NCBI GenBank assembly: GCA_018697195.1
Contig: CM031873.1
Location: 652,299 to 716,298, forward strand
Length of the DNA stretch: 64,000 nucleotides
Source: Certhia americana
Lineage: Eukaryota > Chordata > Aves > Passeriformes > Certhiidae
Direction of reading: 5' to 3'
Shown here: piece after piece, positions 62,791 through 64,000 of the stretch
Position numbering within the stretch: the stretch's first letter is position 1
Layout of the letters: each line of letters begins with the position of its first letter
The notes under the pieces: model-generated
Told to the model about the DNA's origin: nothing
The model's input: only the letters and a program-made list of their open reading frames with translations
Database searches by the model: none
Translations under genes and position numbers: made by a program

Positions 62791-64000
62791 AAGAAGAGCC
62801 AGCGGTGCCTTCTTCCCTAATTTCCTTGGGACGGGTCTTTCTCCCTTTTCTCCGCGGTGTTTCTGTGACCCTCCAAGCCAAGCAACGCGAACCAAGCCGC
62901 GGATCATCCCTGCGCAATCCCTCGCCATCCCCCTCTTGTCGCAAAGAAGGGACCGGCTGGTCGCTGTCGCATCCTTCGGAGCTGAGGGAATTCGGGAATT
63001 CCCCGGGCTCGGGGCGGCTAAACCGCAGCAAACTTCTTTGGGGGCAGCGGGGCTGCTCCTCCCCCTGAGCCCCGGGACCGGCACTCAGGTGGCGGAGAGA
63101 GCCCGTGATGGGGAGCGGGGAGGTGACGGGCAGTGCCCGGAGGGGACACCGGGTCCGTGAGCGGCACAAGTGACCTCGGCCTCTCCCGGTGCCCGGCGGC
63201 CCCGCCGCAGGTGAGAGATCGGGGTCGTTCCAGAGCCGGGGCAGGGGAACCGGAGCGGGGCCCGGCTCCGGACGCCGCTGTCCCGGCGCTTGAGGAGCCA
63301 AATTTGGGGGGTTTGAGGGGATCAGCCCGGGCCGTGCCAGTGTTTAAAAGATCGCGGAGATATTTTCACACCTCAAACCGCCGCCCCCCTCTCCCCTCCA
63401 GCCCCCATCGCCTTGATTTAGCCCTTGGTAATTAATTTGGCATTTCAGAATAGCTACTGGGCTGGATAATGGCCTCATTCATCTCCCCAGCCTAATCTGA
63501 ACAGAATCTGGAAGAAAAGCTTTCAGAAAGACAGAAACTGCCATTCGGCAACTGCTCAAAAGAACTGTCACTCCAGGGGAATAAATCGCTCCTGATTATT
63601 TCAACCCGGGTCTTCTCTGCTTTTCCAGCCGCTCCCGGTCCCGCCGGGGAACGGCCCCCCGAGAGCCGAGGAGGAGAAGAACCGCTCGGGCTCTCCCCCT
63701 CCCTTCTCCGAGCCCGGGCCGTGCAGGGGGAGGTGGACGAGGAGCAGCGCATTGTTCCCGGGGAGGAAGACGAGCTCCGGCACCCGAAGCCATTTGACTT
63801 TTAAAATAGGCTCCGAGCGCCGGGGCCGCCGTTCCCGCTGCCCCCGGTGCGGCTGAAATAAAGCCCTGGTCGGTTCTCCGTCCTCGGGGCTTCTCCCGGG
63901 CCAAACGCGGGGGAACGGCGCTGGTACCGGAGATGCTCCGGTGTGGTTCCAGTCGTGCTCCGTTCCCGGTTCAGGTACCGGAGATGCTCCGGTGTGTCCC
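62791..64000. promoter_or_regulatory. CpG-island-like interval reaching the window edge
   Basis: Dense CpG from about 62850, for example ggtgcccggcggccccgccgcag. A consensus donor cag|gtgaga lies at 63208-63215 on the plus strand. 63430-63610 is an AT-richer, repeat-free insert. A plus-strand gene may start here or to the right, but no coding exon is visible. Confidence 0.4.
63923..63996. repeat. Two-copy 23-bp repeat with palindromic core at the window end
   Basis: ggtaccggagatgctccggtgtg occurs at 63923-63945 and 63974-63996, 51 bp apart. Each contains the inverted repeat accggag-atg-ctccggt. Confidence 0.9.

Noticed and set aside
62791..64000. NTN1 first coding exon
   Set aside because: The genomic position would fit, but none of the netrin laminin-VI domain wording is present in any frame.

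Overview
This is eukaryotic genomic DNA, most likely from a bird and probably a passerine. The reasons are CR1 LINE 3' ends in both orientations, short solo-LTR-like elements, many GC-rich minisatellites, compact introns, and N-gaps typical of a draft assembly. There is no operon structure, CRISPR array or prokaryotic signal. Most long open frames in the GC-rich parts are chance frames or run through minisatellites.

One gene can be reconstructed with confidence: a complete PIK3R5 orthologue (p101, the regulatory subunit of phosphoinositide 3-kinase gamma) on the minus strand. I traced 18 coding exons from the ATG at 33291 down to the TAG at 12689. All but one boundary follow GT/AG splice signals unambiguously (one acceptor is a tandem CAGCAG), and the phases are consistent throughout. 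The exons sum to 2649 nt, or 882 residues plus stop, close to the 880 residues I recall for human p101. A short 5' leader with a two-codon upstream ORF precedes the ATG. A 3' UTR of about 1.6 kb probably ends near 11070 at an ATTAAA signal.

Layout: 1-78 may be the last coding piece of a plus-strand gene (Sec6/EXOC3-like wording, weak). 79-11070 is intergenic, with minisatellites, a CpG-rich interval around 6.5-8.6 kb and one sense CR1 3' end. 11070-33304 is PIK3R5, whose introns hold antisense LTR-like repeats, one CR1 and several VNTRs close to splice sites. 33305-64000 has no recognisable coding exon. It holds further LTR-like copies, CR1 fragments, simple repeats, four CpG-rich intervals (about 49.0-50.1, 51.6-52.8, 58.4-58.9 and 62.8-64.0 kb) and several AT-rich, low-repeat blocks that look like conserved noncoding elements. 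In mammals this side faces NTN1, but no netrin coding sequence is visible here.

Three assembly gaps are present: 25750-26042, 38587-38596 and 53161-53260. All three lie in tandem repeats and none falls in a coding exon. I found no convincing undescribed system. The points most worth checking are the minisatellites pressed against PIK3R5 splice sites, the tandem NAGNAG acceptor, the minimal uORF, a solo LTR with a perfect 6-bp target duplication, and a nearly identical LTR pair.
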